A DNA stretch of 64,000 nt from Brenneria nigrifluens DSM 30175 = ATCC 13028 (GTDB lineage: Bacteria; Pseudomonadota; Gammaproteobacteria; Enterobacterales; Enterobacteriaceae): positions 682,001-746,000 of the forward strand of contig NZ_CP034036.1 in the NCBI RefSeq assembly GCF_005484965.1. Reading direction: 5' to 3'. Of the stretch, positions 38,640-47,848 are shown in pieces; within the stretch, counting starts at the first letter, position 1; every line of letters starts with the position of its first letter. The translations under genes were made by a program, and so were the position numbers. The notes below the pieces were generated by a model. That model was not told the origin of the DNA. It did not search any database and saw only the letters and a program-made list of their open reading frames with translations.

Positions 38640-38813
38640 GATGTAGTCCAGGTGGTTCCAGGTGGCGGAAATAAGAAATAAAAACAGGATAGAATAATAG
38701 CGCCGGAGCAATTAATTCGCATCACCATTATTGGCTATTGCCCGGTAATATGTTAACAAGTCTCCTTGCTTTGTTCGGGGTTATTTCTGTGGGTCGGGAT
38801 CGGGATATAAAAC

Positions 38814-39590
38814 ATGGTCGATGAAACGTCACGGCAAAGGGAGATTACCCGGCTGTGCATTCAGTGCGCGCTGTTGCTGTTGCAGCACGGCGCGGAAAGT
38901 ACGGTTGTGGAGCAGTTGCCCGCCAGGCTTGGCGTGGCGTTGGGCGTTGATAGCGTCGAGAGTTCGATCTCGGCGAACGCCATCGTCCTGACCACCATCC
39001 AAGGGGGGCATTGCCTGACGTCCACGCGCAAGAATGTCGATCGCGGCATCAATATGCATGTGGTTACCGAGGTGCAGCACACGGTGATTATGGCCGAGCA
39101 TAGATTGCTGGATGTGGCCGGGGTGGAGAAACGTTTTGCCCATATCAAGCCGCTGCGCTATCCGCGCTGGCTGATGGTGTCCATCGTGGCGCTGTCCTGC
39201 GCCTGCTTCAGCCGGCTGAACGGCGGCGGGTGGGATGCCTCGGTGGTGACGCTGATCGCCAGCGGCCTGGCGATGTATGTGCGCCAGCTGTTCACCGCCC
39301 GCCACCTTAATCCGCTGATTAACTTTTGTATTACCGCATTCGTGGCGACGTCCGCCTCGGGGCTATTGATGAAGCTGCCCGTTTTCCAGCACACCTCAAC
39401 CGTGGCGATGGCGGCCAGCGTGCTGCTGCTGGTTCCCGGTTTTCCGCTGATCAACGCGGTGGCCGATATGTTTAAAGGACACGTCAATACGGGACTGGCC
39501 CGTTGGACGGTAGCCAGCCTGCTGACGCTGTCCACCTGCATTGGCGTGGTGATGGCGCTGGCGATGTGGGGATTACGCGGATGGGCTTAA
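38814..39590 (+). CDS. yjjP: Threonine/serine exporter-type membrane protein YjjP (ThrE N-terminal half)
   Basis: Inner-membrane protein of the ThrE family. In E. coli YjjP and YjjB together have been linked to succinate export. The 258-aa product matches E. coli YjjP through most of its length (RLCIQCALLLLQHGAEST at the start, VTEVQHTVIMAEHRLLD, and MAASVLLLVPGFPLINAVAD). It has a soluble N-terminal third, then several membrane spans. It overlaps yjjB by 10 nt. In E. coli these genes are near dnaT; here they sit between carAB and folA. Confidence 0.92.
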   Translation: MVDETSRQREITRLCIQCALLLLQHGAESTVVEQLPARLGVALGVDSVESSISANAIVLTTIQGGHCLTSTRKNVDRGINMHVVTEVQHTVIMAEHRLLDVAGVEKRFAHIKPLRYPRWLMVSIVALSCACFSRLNGGGWDASVVTLIASGLAMYVRQLFTARHLNPLINFCITAFVATSASGLLMKLPVFQHTSTVAMAASVLLLVPGFPLINAVADMFKGHVNTGLARWTVASLLTLSTCIGVVMALAMWGLRGWA

Positions 39591-40051
39591 CGCTGTTGTG
39601 GGAGCTGTTACTGGATATGGCGCTGGCGGCGGTGCCGGCGTTGGGCTTCGCCATGGTGTTCAACGTGCCCGTCAGGGCGTTGCGCTACTGCGCGGCGCTG
39701 GGGGCGCTGGGACACGGCGTGCGCTTTATCGCCATGCATTTCGGTTTGAACATCGAATGGGCCTCGTTTCTGGCGGCGATTACCATCGGCATCCTCGGCA
39801 TTCGCTGGTCGCGCTGGCTGTTGGCGCACCCCAAGGTGTTTACCGTCGCCGCGGTGATTCCCATGTTCCCGGGGATTTCGGCCTATACCGCGATGATTTC
39901 CGTGGTGGAGCTGTCGCACCTTGGCTACAGCGAAGAATTGATGAGCGTAATGATCACCAATTTCCTTAAGGCCAGCTTTATCGTCGGGGCGTTGTCCATC
40001 GGCCTGTCGCTGCCGGGAATATGGCTGTACCGTAAGCGCCCCAGCGTCTAA
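39581..40051 (+). CDS. yjjB: YjjB membrane protein (ThrE C-terminal half)
   Basis: A 156-aa protein with about four to five membrane spans; the partner of YjjP, supplying the part fused at the C-terminus in one-gene ThrE exporters. It matches E. coli YjjB (157 aa), with VPALGFAMVFNVPVRALRYC and KVFTVAAVIPMFPGISAYTA, ending WLYRKRPSV. I placed the start at the ATG at 39581, inside the end of yjjP (10-nt overlap). Confidence 0.92.
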   Translation: MGLTLLWELLLDMALAAVPALGFAMVFNVPVRALRYCAALGALGHGVRFIAMHFGLNIEWASFLAAITIGILGIRWSRWLLAHPKVFTVAAVIPMFPGISAYTAMISVVELSHLGYSEELMSVMITNFLKASFIVGALSIGLSLPGIWLYRKRPSV

Positions 40052-40060
40052 ATATATTGC

Positions 40061-40262
40061 TATACCCTATAGATTTCGAGATGCAGGAAGGCGGCAACCG
40101 AGTGATTCCCCAAGAGCTTACTTAAGTAAGTGACTGGGGTGACTGACAAATCTGCCTGGAGCAGATTTGAACGCTGCTTGCAGCGGCCCCAACGGGGCGA
40201 GGCCCACGGATGGGCCGAGTAATGCAGCCAACGCACCTGCAACTTGAAAGATGACGGGTATA
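40061..40262. repeat. ERIC element interrupted by a 74-bp insertion
   Basis: Ends TATACCC (40061-40067) and GGGTATA (40256-40262) and the core AAGTAAGTGACTGGGGTGA match the ERIC at 17577-17704, but the total is 202 bp instead of 128. The extra 74 bp follow GGGGTGA and end just before GAGTAATGCAG, which aligns to GAGCGAAGGCAG of the intact copy. Confidence 0.93.
40144..40217 (-). repeat. 74-bp hairpin module inserted in ERIC
   Basis: Read on the plus strand it holds CAAATCTGC-CTGGA-GCAGATTTG (40147-40169), CGCTGC-TT-GCAGCG (40172-40185), GCCCC-AAC-GGGGC (40186-40198) and GGCCCA-CGGA-TGGGCC (40201-40216). Read on the minus strand the order of hairpins, the TTCAAA link and the CTCCAGG loop match the modules at 3808-4112 and 19869-19940, with different but complementary stems. 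Boundaries are approximate by a few bases. Confidence 0.8.
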
Positions 40263-40338
40263 TAAGAGGTATCCATATCGACGAGTGGGGGAGCTTTCCG
40301 TATAGTGTCAGCAATTTTCTGACCTATAGGGTTTCACC

Positions 40339-40821
40339 ATGGTTATTAGTTTGATTGCCGCATTGGCTGTGGATCGTGTTATCGGTATGGAGAACGCCAT
40401 GCCGTGGCATTTACCGGCGGATTTGGCGTGGTTTAAACGAAATACGGTAGATAAGCCGATCGTGATGGGGCGCAATACCTTCCGCTCTATCGGTCAGCCA
40501 TTGCCGGGCAGGCTTAATATTGTGGTCAGCAATCATCCCGGCGATGACGAGCGGGTGACCTGGGTTTCCTCCCTGGACGAGGCGCTGGCCGCCGCCGGCG
40601 ATGCGCCAGAAGTGATGGTGATCGGCGGCGGGAGTATCTACCGGCAGATGTTGCCCAGGGCTGACCGGCTGTATCTGACCCATATCGATGCGGAAGTCGA
40701 AGGCGATACGCATTTTCCGGATTATGAGCCCGATGAGTGGTCGTCCACGTTCAGCGAGTTTCATGATGCGGATGAGCGTAATTCTCACAGCTACTGTTTC
40801 GAGATTCTGGAGAGAAACTGA
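40339..40821 (+). CDS. folA: Dihydrofolate reductase
   Basis: Reduces dihydrofolate with NADPH; the chromosomal trimethoprim target. The 160-aa product (E. coli: 159) has VDRVIGMENAMPWHLPADLA with the catalytic Asp near residue 28, PIVMGRNTFRSIG near 40, VIGGGSIYRQMLP near 95 and a C-terminal FSEFHDADERNSHSYCFEIL. It is convergent with apaH; an ERIC element lies upstream. Confidence 0.97.
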   Translation: MVISLIAALAVDRVIGMENAMPWHLPADLAWFKRNTVDKPIVMGRNTFRSIGQPLPGRLNIVVSNHPGDDERVTWVSSLDEALAAAGDAPEVMVIGGGSIYRQMLPRADRLYLTHIDAEVEGDTHFPDYEPDEWSSTFSEFHDADERNSHSYCFEILERN

Positions 40822-40830
40822 TTCTTTGGT

Positions 40831-40855
40831 CCAGGGCGCAGACGGCGCGCCCTGG
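40831..40855. terminator. Possible terminator between convergent folA and apaH
   Basis: CCAGGGCGC (40831-40839) and GCGCCCTGG (40847-40855) form a perfect 9-bp stem with a 7-nt loop, followed by TCGTTATT. A weak T-tract, so moderate confidence. Confidence 0.5.
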
Positions 40856-40872
40856 TCGTTATTGCGGACGGA

Positions 40873-41709
40873 TTACTCGGCATTGCCCGTATCCGGGCGC
40901 GACAGCGATTTCTGTCTGAAGTAGCGCTTGTCTTCCCAGCGCAGCATGGTCAGCTCTCCGCCCCAGCAGCAGCCGGTATCCAGCGCGTAGATATTCTCCG
41001 GCGTGCCTTTCCCTTCCAGCGACGCCCAGTGCCCGAAAGCGATGGCGTACGCCGGGGCGATCCGGCTCGGTAATTCGAACCACGGCTTCAGCAATGACGG
41101 CGCCTGCGTCGGCGGCTCCTTGCAGATCATATCCAGTTGACCGCCCGCGAAGCAGTAGCGCATACGGGTCAATACGTTGGTGCTGAAACGCAGGCGGGGC
41201 AGGCCGCTAAGCTCCGGGCTCCAGTGATTCGGCATGTCGCCGTACATCGCGTCGAGAAACAGGGGGTAGCTATCGCTGCCCAGCATGGATTCCACTTCCC
41301 GGGCGCACATTTGCGCGGTTGCCAGATCCCACTGCGGCGTAATGCCGGCGTGCGCCATCACCAGCTTTAAATCTTCATCAACCTGCAACAGCGGCTGGCG
41401 GCGCAGCCAGTTAATCAGCTCATCGGCGTCCGGCGCTTCCAGCAGGGCGTTGAGCCGGTCTTTGGGCTTATTGCGGCTGATCCCCGCGTAGACTGCCAGT
41501 AAATGCAGATCGTGATTGCCTAAAACCATGCGGACCGCGCTGCCGAGCGAGCGGACAAAACGCAGCACCTGAAGCGAATCCGGACCGCGCGCCACCAGAT
41601 CGCCGGTCAGCCATAGGGTATCCTGTCGTGGATGGAAGGATACCTGCGCCAATAGCGCCTCAAGTTCCGCTAAACAGCCGTGAACATCGCCAATCAAATA
41701 AGTAGACAT
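40873..41709 (-). CDS. apaH: Bis(5'-nucleosyl)-tetraphosphatase, symmetrical
   Basis: Metallophosphatase splitting Ap4A into two ADP; it also removes Np4 caps from RNA in E. coli. The 278-aa product has the metal motifs YLIGDVHG at the N-terminus, LTGDLVARGPDSL and VLGNHDLHLLA, then AHAGITPQW. It is the last gene of lptD-surA-pdxA-rsmA-apaG-apaH, beginning 2 nt after the apaG stop. Confidence 0.96.
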   Translation of the reverse strand: MSTYLIGDVHGCLAELEALLAQVSFHPRQDTLWLTGDLVARGPDSLQVLRFVRSLGSAVRMVLGNHDLHLLAVYAGISRNKPKDRLNALLEAPDADELINWLRRQPLLQVDEDLKLVMAHAGITPQWDLATAQMCAREVESMLGSDSYPLFLDAMYGDMPNHWSPELSGLPRLRFSTNVLTRMRYCFAGGQLDMICKEPPTQAPSLLKPWFELPSRIAPAYAIAFGHWASLEGKGTPENIYALDTGCCWGGELTMLRWEDKRYFRQKSLSRPDTGNAE

Positions 41710-41711
41710 AA

Positions 41712-42089
41712 TTAATGTATCAATGAGGGAATAGCCAGACGGAATACGGGAATAGCGACCTGAAAAGCGTTGCCCAGATGATCGATCATCTGGTAGTGCC
41801 CTTCCATGGTGCCTAACGGGGTTTCCAGCACCGTGCCGCTGGTGTACTGAAATTCACCGCCGGGAGGTATCACCGGCTGCTCGCCGACGACGCCTTCGCC
41901 CTGGACCTCGGTCTGATGACCGTTGGCATTGGTAATCAGCCAGTAGCGGCCGAGAAGACGTACCTCATGCCGCCCCAGATTGCGCACCGTGATGGTATAA
42001 GCGAAGACGAAACGTTCTTCATCAGGCAGTGACTGAGACTCGACGTAAAAGCTCTGAACCTGTACACAAACACGGGGCGCATTAATCAT
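41712..42089 (-). CDS. apaG: ApaG/CorD protein
   Basis: Small beta-sandwich protein (DUF525); biochemical role unclear, linked to cobalt and magnesium resistance in Salmonella. The 125-aa product equals E. coli ApaG, with YTITVRNLGRHEVRLLGRYW and VQGEGVVGEQPVIPPGGEF. Start at 42089 (MINAPRV) has GGAG about 9 nt upstream. It lies between rsmA and apaH, in the conserved operon. Confidence 0.95.
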   Translation of the reverse strand: MINAPRVCVQVQSFYVESQSLPDEERFVFAYTITVRNLGRHEVRLLGRYWLITNANGHQTEVQGEGVVGEQPVIPPGGEFQYTSGTVLETPLGTMEGHYQMIDHLGNAFQVAIPVFRLAIPSLIH

Positions 42090-42104
42090 CACGAACAACT
42101 CCAG

Positions 42105-42923
42105 TTATTCCGGCGCGGCAGGATGCTCGGTCAGCCAGTTCGCCAGGCGGCAGTATTGCTCCACCGTCACGTTTTCGGCCCGACAGGTCGGGTCGATGCC
42201 CAGCTCCGTCAGCAGTGGCGGCGTAAAGATATTACCCAGGCTGTTGCGCAGCGTTTTACGCCGCTGATTAAACGCCGCGGTGGTAATCCTGCTCAACGTA
42301 CGGATGTCGTTCACCGGATACGGAACCTGCGCGTAAGGAACCAGACGGACCACGGCGGAATCGACTTTCGGCGCCGGTTTAAACGCCGTGGGCGGCACTT
42401 CCAGCACCGGGATTATCTGACAGTAATACTGGGCCATCACGCTTAAACGGCCGTAGGCTTTACTGTCGGGACCGGCGACCAGACGGTTGACCACTTCCTT
42501 CTGCAACATAAAGTGCATGTCGCGGATAGCCTGAGTATAGCTGAACAGGTGGAACATTAACGGCGTGGAGATATTATACGGCAGATTGCCGAACACCCGC
42601 AGCGGCTGTCCGGCCTGCTCGGCCAGCGCGGAGAAATCCACCGTCATGGCGTCCTGCTGAATAATGGTCAGCTTATCTTTCAGCGTGGGATGGGTTTCCA
42701 GCCGCGCCGCCAGATCGCGATCCAGCTCGATGACGGTAAAGCGATCCATCCGCTCGCCGACCGGCGCGGTGAGCGCGCCGAGTCCGGGGCCGATCTCGAC
42801 GATGGCCTGACCGGGCTGCGGATAAATGGCGGAAACAATGCTGTCGATCACAAAACGATCGCTTAAAAAGTTTTGCCCAAAGCGTTTACGGGCGAAGTGG
42901 CCTTGGTGTACTCGATTATTCAT
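42105..42923 (-). CDS. rsmA: 16S rRNA dimethyladenosine transferase
   Basis: Dimethylates A1518 and A1519 at the 3' end of 16S rRNA with SAM. The 272-aa product (E. coli: 273) has KRFGQNFLSD near residue 13, the SAM motif EIGPGLGALTAPV near 42, and the catalytic NLPYNIST near residue 113. It overlaps pdxA by 8 nt. Confidence 0.97.
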   Translation of the reverse strand: MNNRVHQGHFARKRFGQNFLSDRFVIDSIVSAIYPQPGQAIVEIGPGLGALTAPVGERMDRFTVIELDRDLAARLETHPTLKDKLTIIQQDAMTVDFSALAEQAGQPLRVFGNLPYNISTPLMFHLFSYTQAIRDMHFMLQKEVVNRLVAGPDSKAYGRLSVMAQYYCQIIPVLEVPPTAFKPAPKVDSAVVRLVPYAQVPYPVNDIRTLSRITTAAFNQRRKTLRNSLGNIFTPPLLTELGIDPTCRAENVTVEQYCRLANWLTEHPAAPE

Positions 42924-43917
42924 TAATATGCGTTGTCATTTTAATGGCAAGGTTTAATGCCGTGATAAAGCTGCCGGGATCGGCGCTGCCGCTGGCGGCT
43001 AGCTCCAGCGCCGTGCCGTGGTCGACCGAGGTGCGGATAAACGGCAGCCCCAGCGTGATATTCACCGCGCGGCCGAATCCCTGATATTTCAGCACCGGCA
43101 GGCCCTGATCGTGATACATCGCCAGCACCGCGTCCGCATGTTGCAGATACTTCGGCTGAAACAGCGTATCCGCGGGCAACGGACCGATAAGGGAGATGCC
43201 CTGCCGGCGCAGTTCATCCAGCGCGGGGATGATGACGTCCAGCTCTTCACGGCCCATATGGCCGCCTTCCCCGGCGTGGGGATTCAGGCCGCAAACGTAG
43301 ATTTGCGGCCGTTCGATGCCGAATTTGCTCTGTAAATCATGATGCAGAATGGTGACGACTTCATGCAGGCTCTGCCGGGTAATGGCGGCAGAGACGTCGG
43401 CGAGCGGCAGATGCGTGGTGGCTAACGCGACGCGTAATTCTTCGGTCGCCAGCATCATTACCACGCGTTTGCAGCGGCTGCGAGCGGCGAAAAATTCGGT
43501 ATGTCCGCTGAACGGCACCCCGGCGTCGTTAATAATACCTTTGTGGACCGGCCCGGTGATCAGGGCGGCGAATTCGCCGTTCAGGCAGCCGTCGCAGGCG
43601 CGCGCCAGCGTCTCGACCACGTAGGCGCTGTTGCTGACGTTAAGCCGGCCGGCCACCACGGTCGCCGGGGCGGGGAGCGCCAGCAGCGTCAGGGTTCCCC
43701 CCTGCTGCGGCCGGGCGGGCGTCCCGGGCTGGTAATGCCGCAGGGTCAGCGGCAAGTGCAGTTGCAGCGCCCGGCTCATCAGCAGGTCGGGGTCGGCGCA
43801 CACCACCAGCTCGACCGGCCACGGCCGCTGCGCCAGCGCAATAACCAGGTCGGGACCGATCCCGGCGGGTTCGCCGGGAGTGATCGCCACGCGTGGCGTA
43901 TCGTTGCTGCCGTGCAT
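42916..43917 (-). CDS. pdxA: 4-hydroxythreonine-4-phosphate dehydrogenase
   Basis: NAD-dependent step of pyridoxal-phosphate synthesis by the DXP-dependent route. The 333-aa product begins VAITPGEPAGIGPDLVIALA and has FSGHTEFFAARSRCKRVVMM near 137 and YHDQGLPVLKYQGFGRAVNI near 277, with metal-binding His residues. The ATG overlaps the surA stop by one base (TGATG). Confidence 0.96.
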   Translation of the reverse strand: MHGSNDTPRVAITPGEPAGIGPDLVIALAQRPWPVELVVCADPDLLMSRALQLHLPLTLRHYQPGTPARPQQGGTLTLLALPAPATVVAGRLNVSNSAYVVETLARACDGCLNGEFAALITGPVHKGIINDAGVPFSGHTEFFAARSRCKRVVMMLATEELRVALATTHLPLADVSAAITRQSLHEVVTILHHDLQSKFGIERPQIYVCGLNPHAGEGGHMGREELDVIIPALDELRRQGISLIGPLPADTLFQPKYLQHADAVLAMYHDQGLPVLKYQGFGRAVNITLGLPFIRTSVDHGTALELAASGSADPGSFITALNLAIKMTTHINE

Positions 43918-45212
43918 CAGTTGTCCGCGTCGTTGACGATTTTAACGTAAGCCGCCGCGCGCTGTTCCTGCATCCAGGTTTGCGCCTCTTCGGCGAATTT
44001 GCGGTTGAAAATCATGCGGTAGGCGCGCTCTTTCTGCGCCGCGTCGGTTTTATCCACCTGGCGGGTATCCAGCAGCTGAATCAGATGCCAGCCGAAGGCG
44101 GAGTGGACCGGCTGGCTGATTTCGCCTTTGCGCAATTTCAGCAGCGCATCGCGGAACGCCGGATCGTACATATCCGGGGACGCCCAGCCCAGATCGCCGC
44201 CCTGATTGGCCGAACCGGGATCCTGCGACAGCAGTTTCGCCTGCGTGGCGAAGTCGGTGCCGCCGTTTTTAATCTGCTGGGCGACCTCTTCCAGCTTCGC
44301 CTGCGCCTGGCTGTCGGTCATCACCACCGAAGGCCGCAGCAGAATATGGCGGGCATGGGTTTCGGTGACCGACACGGTTTTATCGCTGCCGCGCAGATCG
44401 TTAACCCGCAGAATATGGAAGCCGACGCCGGAACGGATAGGGCCGACTATCTGCCCTTTCTGCGCCTGCGTCAGCCGTTCGGCGAACAGGGTCGGGATCT
44501 CCTGCAGCTTGCCCCATCCCATTTGGCCGCCTTGCAGCGCCTGGGAGTCGGCGGAGTAGCTGATGGCGAGTTTGGCGAAATCCGCCCCTTCGTTGATTTG
44601 CTTCACCAGGGAGCCGGCCAGATTTTCAGCTTCATCAACCTGCTGCTGGCTGGGGTTTTCCGGTAACGGAATAAGGATATGGCTCAAATTGAGTTCGGTA
44701 TCTTCCCCGGTCTGGTTGGCGATCTGTTTGGCCAGCGCATCCACTTCCTGCGGCAGCACGCTGACGCGGCGGCGAACTTCGTTATTGCGCACCTCGGCGA
44801 TCAGCATCTCTTTACGAATCTGGCTGCGGTAGGTGTTGTAGTTAAGACCTTCATAAGCCAGCTGGCTTTTTAACTGATCGAGCGAGATACGGTTCTGGGC
44901 GGCGATGTTGGCGATAGCCTGATCCAACTGCTGATCCGTAATCTGGATACCCATTTTCTGCGCCATCTGCAGGACGATGTTATCCATGATCAGACGGTCG
45001 ATAATCTGATGGCGCAGGGTGGCGTCATCCGGCAATTGCTGGCCCGCCTGCTGGGCATTCAGTTTCACCGACTGTAAAAGGCCGTTGACGTCGCTTTCCA
45101 ATACGACGCTGTTATCAACCACTGCTGCAACTTTATCAACCACTTGTGGTGCTGCGAACGCGGTAGAAGCACTTAGTGCCACTCCGAGAATAAGCGTTCT
45201 CCAGTTATTCAT
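43917..45212 (-). CDS. surA: Periplasmic chaperone/isomerase SurA
   Basis: Outer-membrane-protein chaperone, the main route for porin and LptD folding. The 431-aa product has a signal peptide (MNNWRTLILGVALSASTAFA, cleavage after residue 20), an N-terminal SurA domain, two parvulin domains (about 170-275 and 283-385) and a C-terminal helix. The order lptD-surA is conserved and functionally meaningful because LptD depends on SurA. I chose the ATG at 45212, with AAAGG upstream; a longer frame upstream would hide the signal peptide. Confidence 0.96.
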   Translation of the reverse strand: MNNWRTLILGVALSASTAFAAPQVVDKVAAVVDNSVVLESDVNGLLQSVKLNAQQAGQQLPDDATLRHQIIDRLIMDNIVLQMAQKMGIQITDQQLDQAIANIAAQNRISLDQLKSQLAYEGLNYNTYRSQIRKEMLIAEVRNNEVRRRVSVLPQEVDALAKQIANQTGEDTELNLSHILIPLPENPSQQQVDEAENLAGSLVKQINEGADFAKLAISYSADSQALQGGQMGWGKLQEIPTLFAERLTQAQKGQIVGPIRSGVGFHILRVNDLRGSDKTVSVTETHARHILLRPSVVMTDSQAQAKLEEVAQQIKNGGTDFATQAKLLSQDPGSANQGGDLGWASPDMYDPAFRDALLKLRKGEISQPVHSAFGWHLIQLLDTRQVDKTDAAQKERAYRMIFNRKFAEEAQTWMQEQRAAAYVKIVNDADN

Positions 45213-45304
45213 ACCTTTCCCATTTATCTCATCCGCAAGGCGGGTTAAAAGTTTCGTTGATACAGCCTGCTCGCCCATTTATACCGGCTGGCGGCGCGAT
45301 AGCG

Positions 45305-47662
45305 TCAAAATGCGCGCTGGTAGGGCAAAATACCCGACCGCAGCATTTTTTCGGAGCCCAGACTGTAATTATTGCTTAAACCACGTAATTCGATATTAAA
45401 CGACACCTTATTATCATACACGCTGCCGTTGCTCTCCCAGTCGGTGATTTTGCGTTCATACCCGACGCTGACGGCCCAGCAGCAGGTGTTGTACTGCACC
45501 CCAATCAACTGGCTGGCAGGCTGATTGGCCTTGGTATCATAGTAGTAAGCCCCCACCACGGCCCACTGGTCGACGATCGGCCAACTGGCGGTAACGCCTA
45601 CCTGCGAAATGCCCTGTTGGAAACCGGGGTTCTGCACATTCGGCAGCATGGCCTGAATGTACTCCGGGCTGGCGTAGCGATAGTTCAACTGTACCAGACG
45701 TTCGGCGTCCTTGCGGTATTCCAGCACGGCGTCGCCCAGCGCCACTTCGTTGAGGCGGGCGTCGTACTGCAATCCGCCGCGCATGCCCCAGTTATCGTCA
45801 ACCTTCAGATAGGCGTCGCCGGCCCATACCATGCTGCCGTTATCATCGCTTTGATCGAGCGACATATTGCCATCGCCGGTACGCGGACGATCAAAGTAAT
45901 AGATTTGACCCACGGAGGCATTAAAACGTTCAACCAGTTCGTCATCATAAATACGCGATGTTACCCCGGTCGCCAACTGGTTGGCCGAAGCGATACGGTC
46001 CAGGCCGCTGTAGCTGCGGTCGCGGAACAGCCCGGAGTAGTCGGCCTGCAGCAGCGTTGAATCATAGGTATGGATGTCGCTTTGGTTGCGATAAGGCACA
46101 TACAGGTATTGCGCCCGCGGCTCCAGCGTTTGGGTATACCCTTGCGACCAGTCCATCTCGCGCTCGAAAACCATCTTGCCGTCTATCTTGTACTGCGGCA
46201 TCACGCGGTTTACCCTGTCTTTCAGATTGTTCTTTGAGCTGTCGCTGACCGTCGGGTCGGCGCGGTAGCGATCGAGATTGTCCTGCTGGTAATGCGTCGC
46301 CAGCAGCTTGGCTTCGGTGTTCAGGCTGCCCCAGCGGTTGGTCAGCGGCAGGCTCAACGCCGGTGCGATATGCAGACGCGTGGCTTCCGGCCGGTTATCG
46401 TTCACGTTGGTGAATTTTACCGCCTGACCGTAAAGATGCAGATCGACCGGGCCGATATCATTCTGATAATAATTGATATCGAGCTGCGGTTCGGCACGGT
46501 AGACGTCCCGGCTGTTGGCGGTGGAAAATACCTGGAACTGTTTGGTGGAGAGCGTGGTATCCCAGTTTTGATTGGCGTAGCCCACGCTGAGTTTTTGGGA
46601 GACGTAGCCGTCGGTGGTTGAGCCGTATTCCGAGTCCAGATCGGTGAAATAGCGATCGTCGCTGACTTTGGTATAGTCGGAATTGAAACGCCAGACCTGA
46701 TCCATCACGCCGTTGTGCCGCCAGTGAAACAGCCAGCGGGTGTCGTTATCGTCCAGCGGCGCGTCTTTGGCGTATTCATCGTCGCTGGGCAGCCAGTCGA
46801 ACTGAATGGTGCCGGCGCCGGGGGCGGTCAGGTAACGGAATTCGTTCTGCCACTGCATGCCGCGTTTGGTTTGCAGATGCGGCGTGATGGTGGCGTCAAA
46901 ATTGGGCGCGATATTCCAGTAGTATGGCGTCAGCAGCTCAAATCCGTTGCTGCTGCCGAATTTGGCATTGGGGATCAGGAAACCCGAGCGCCGCTTGTCG
47001 CCGATGGGCAATTGCAGGTAAGGGCTGTAGAAAACCGGTACGCCGCCAATCATAAAACGCGCGTTCCAGATTTCGGCAACCTGCTCTTCGCGGTCCTGAA
47101 TCACTTCCGAACCGACGACGCTCCAGCTATTATCTCCCGGCAGGCAGGAGGTAAAGGTGCCGTTTTCCAAAATGGTGTAGCGATTATCGTCGCGCATTTT
47201 CATTTTGTCGGCGCTGCCGCGTCCCTGACGGCCGACCATCTGATAGTCGCCCTCATACACGTCGGTATCTTTGGTGTTGAGGTTCGACCAGGCCTTGGGA
47301 CCTTGCAGAACGACCTGGTTATCGTCGTAACGCACATTGCCGGTGGCGGTAATGGTACGCGTGGGCGCGCCGTCCTGAGCGGCGGATGCAATCTGGTTGA
47401 GCTCCACCTGCTCGGCGGTCAGGACGCTGTTACCCTGCTCGATATTGACGTTACCGCTGAACAGGGCGCTGTCAGGGTAGTTGGCCGTGGTTTTGTCGGC
47501 CTGAATATTTACCGGCAAATCATTGGCATCGCCGGTGACCAGCGGCCTATTGTACGTAGGTACGCCCAGCATGCACTGTTCGGCGAGATCGGCCAGCGTT
47601 TGCTGGCTGTATAGCGCCGACCAGATCAGGGTGGCCAGCAGGGTTGGGAAACTTTTTTTCAT
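45305..47662 (-). CDS. lptD: LPS-assembly protein LptD
   Basis: Outer-membrane beta-barrel that with LptE inserts lipopolysaccharide in the outer leaflet. The 785-aa product (E. coli: 784) has signal peptide MKKSFPTLLATLIWSALYSQ, the OstA/jellyroll domain with NLNTKDTDVYEGDYQMVGRQ, and the barrel; conserved Cys residues near the N-terminus (EQCMLGVPTYNRPLV) and the CC pair (YNTCCWAVSVGYERK) form the interdomain disulfides. I chose the ATG at 47662, which gives a normal signal peptide, although its ribosome site is weak; an ATG at 47686 is possible. Confidence 0.95.
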   Translation of the reverse strand: MKKSFPTLLATLIWSALYSQQTLADLAEQCMLGVPTYNRPLVTGDANDLPVNIQADKTTANYPDSALFSGNVNIEQGNSVLTAEQVELNQIASAAQDGAPTRTITATGNVRYDDNQVVLQGPKAWSNLNTKDTDVYEGDYQMVGRQGRGSADKMKMRDDNRYTILENGTFTSCLPGDNSWSVVGSEVIQDREEQVAEIWNARFMIGGVPVFYSPYLQLPIGDKRRSGFLIPNAKFGSSNGFELLTPYYWNIAPNFDATITPHLQTKRGMQWQNEFRYLTAPGAGTIQFDWLPSDDEYAKDAPLDDNDTRWLFHWRHNGVMDQVWRFNSDYTKVSDDRYFTDLDSEYGSTTDGYVSQKLSVGYANQNWDTTLSTKQFQVFSTANSRDVYRAEPQLDINYYQNDIGPVDLHLYGQAVKFTNVNDNRPEATRLHIAPALSLPLTNRWGSLNTEAKLLATHYQQDNLDRYRADPTVSDSSKNNLKDRVNRVMPQYKIDGKMVFEREMDWSQGYTQTLEPRAQYLYVPYRNQSDIHTYDSTLLQADYSGLFRDRSYSGLDRIASANQLATGVTSRIYDDELVERFNASVGQIYYFDRPRTGDGNMSLDQSDDNGSMVWAGDAYLKVDDNWGMRGGLQYDARLNEVALGDAVLEYRKDAERLVQLNYRYASPEYIQAMLPNVQNPGFQQGISQVGVTASWPIVDQWAVVGAYYYDTKANQPASQLIGVQYNTCCWAVSVGYERKITDWESNGSVYDNKVSFNIELRGLSNNYSLGSEKMLRSGILPYQRAF

Positions 47663-47848
47663 ACGCGGTATCAGGTGTTCCGTCATCAGAGGCATCATGC
47701 CGGCAAACGGTCAGAGACTATATCACTCGTCAGCGTTGCGCCAGTGTTAAATCCCCACTGTTTAATACGCGCTGCCGTTAGGTGCAAAGATAAATGACGG
47801 GTATGATAAAGCAATTTTTAACCGGCGGCATGAGGATTTGAGGAGTAT

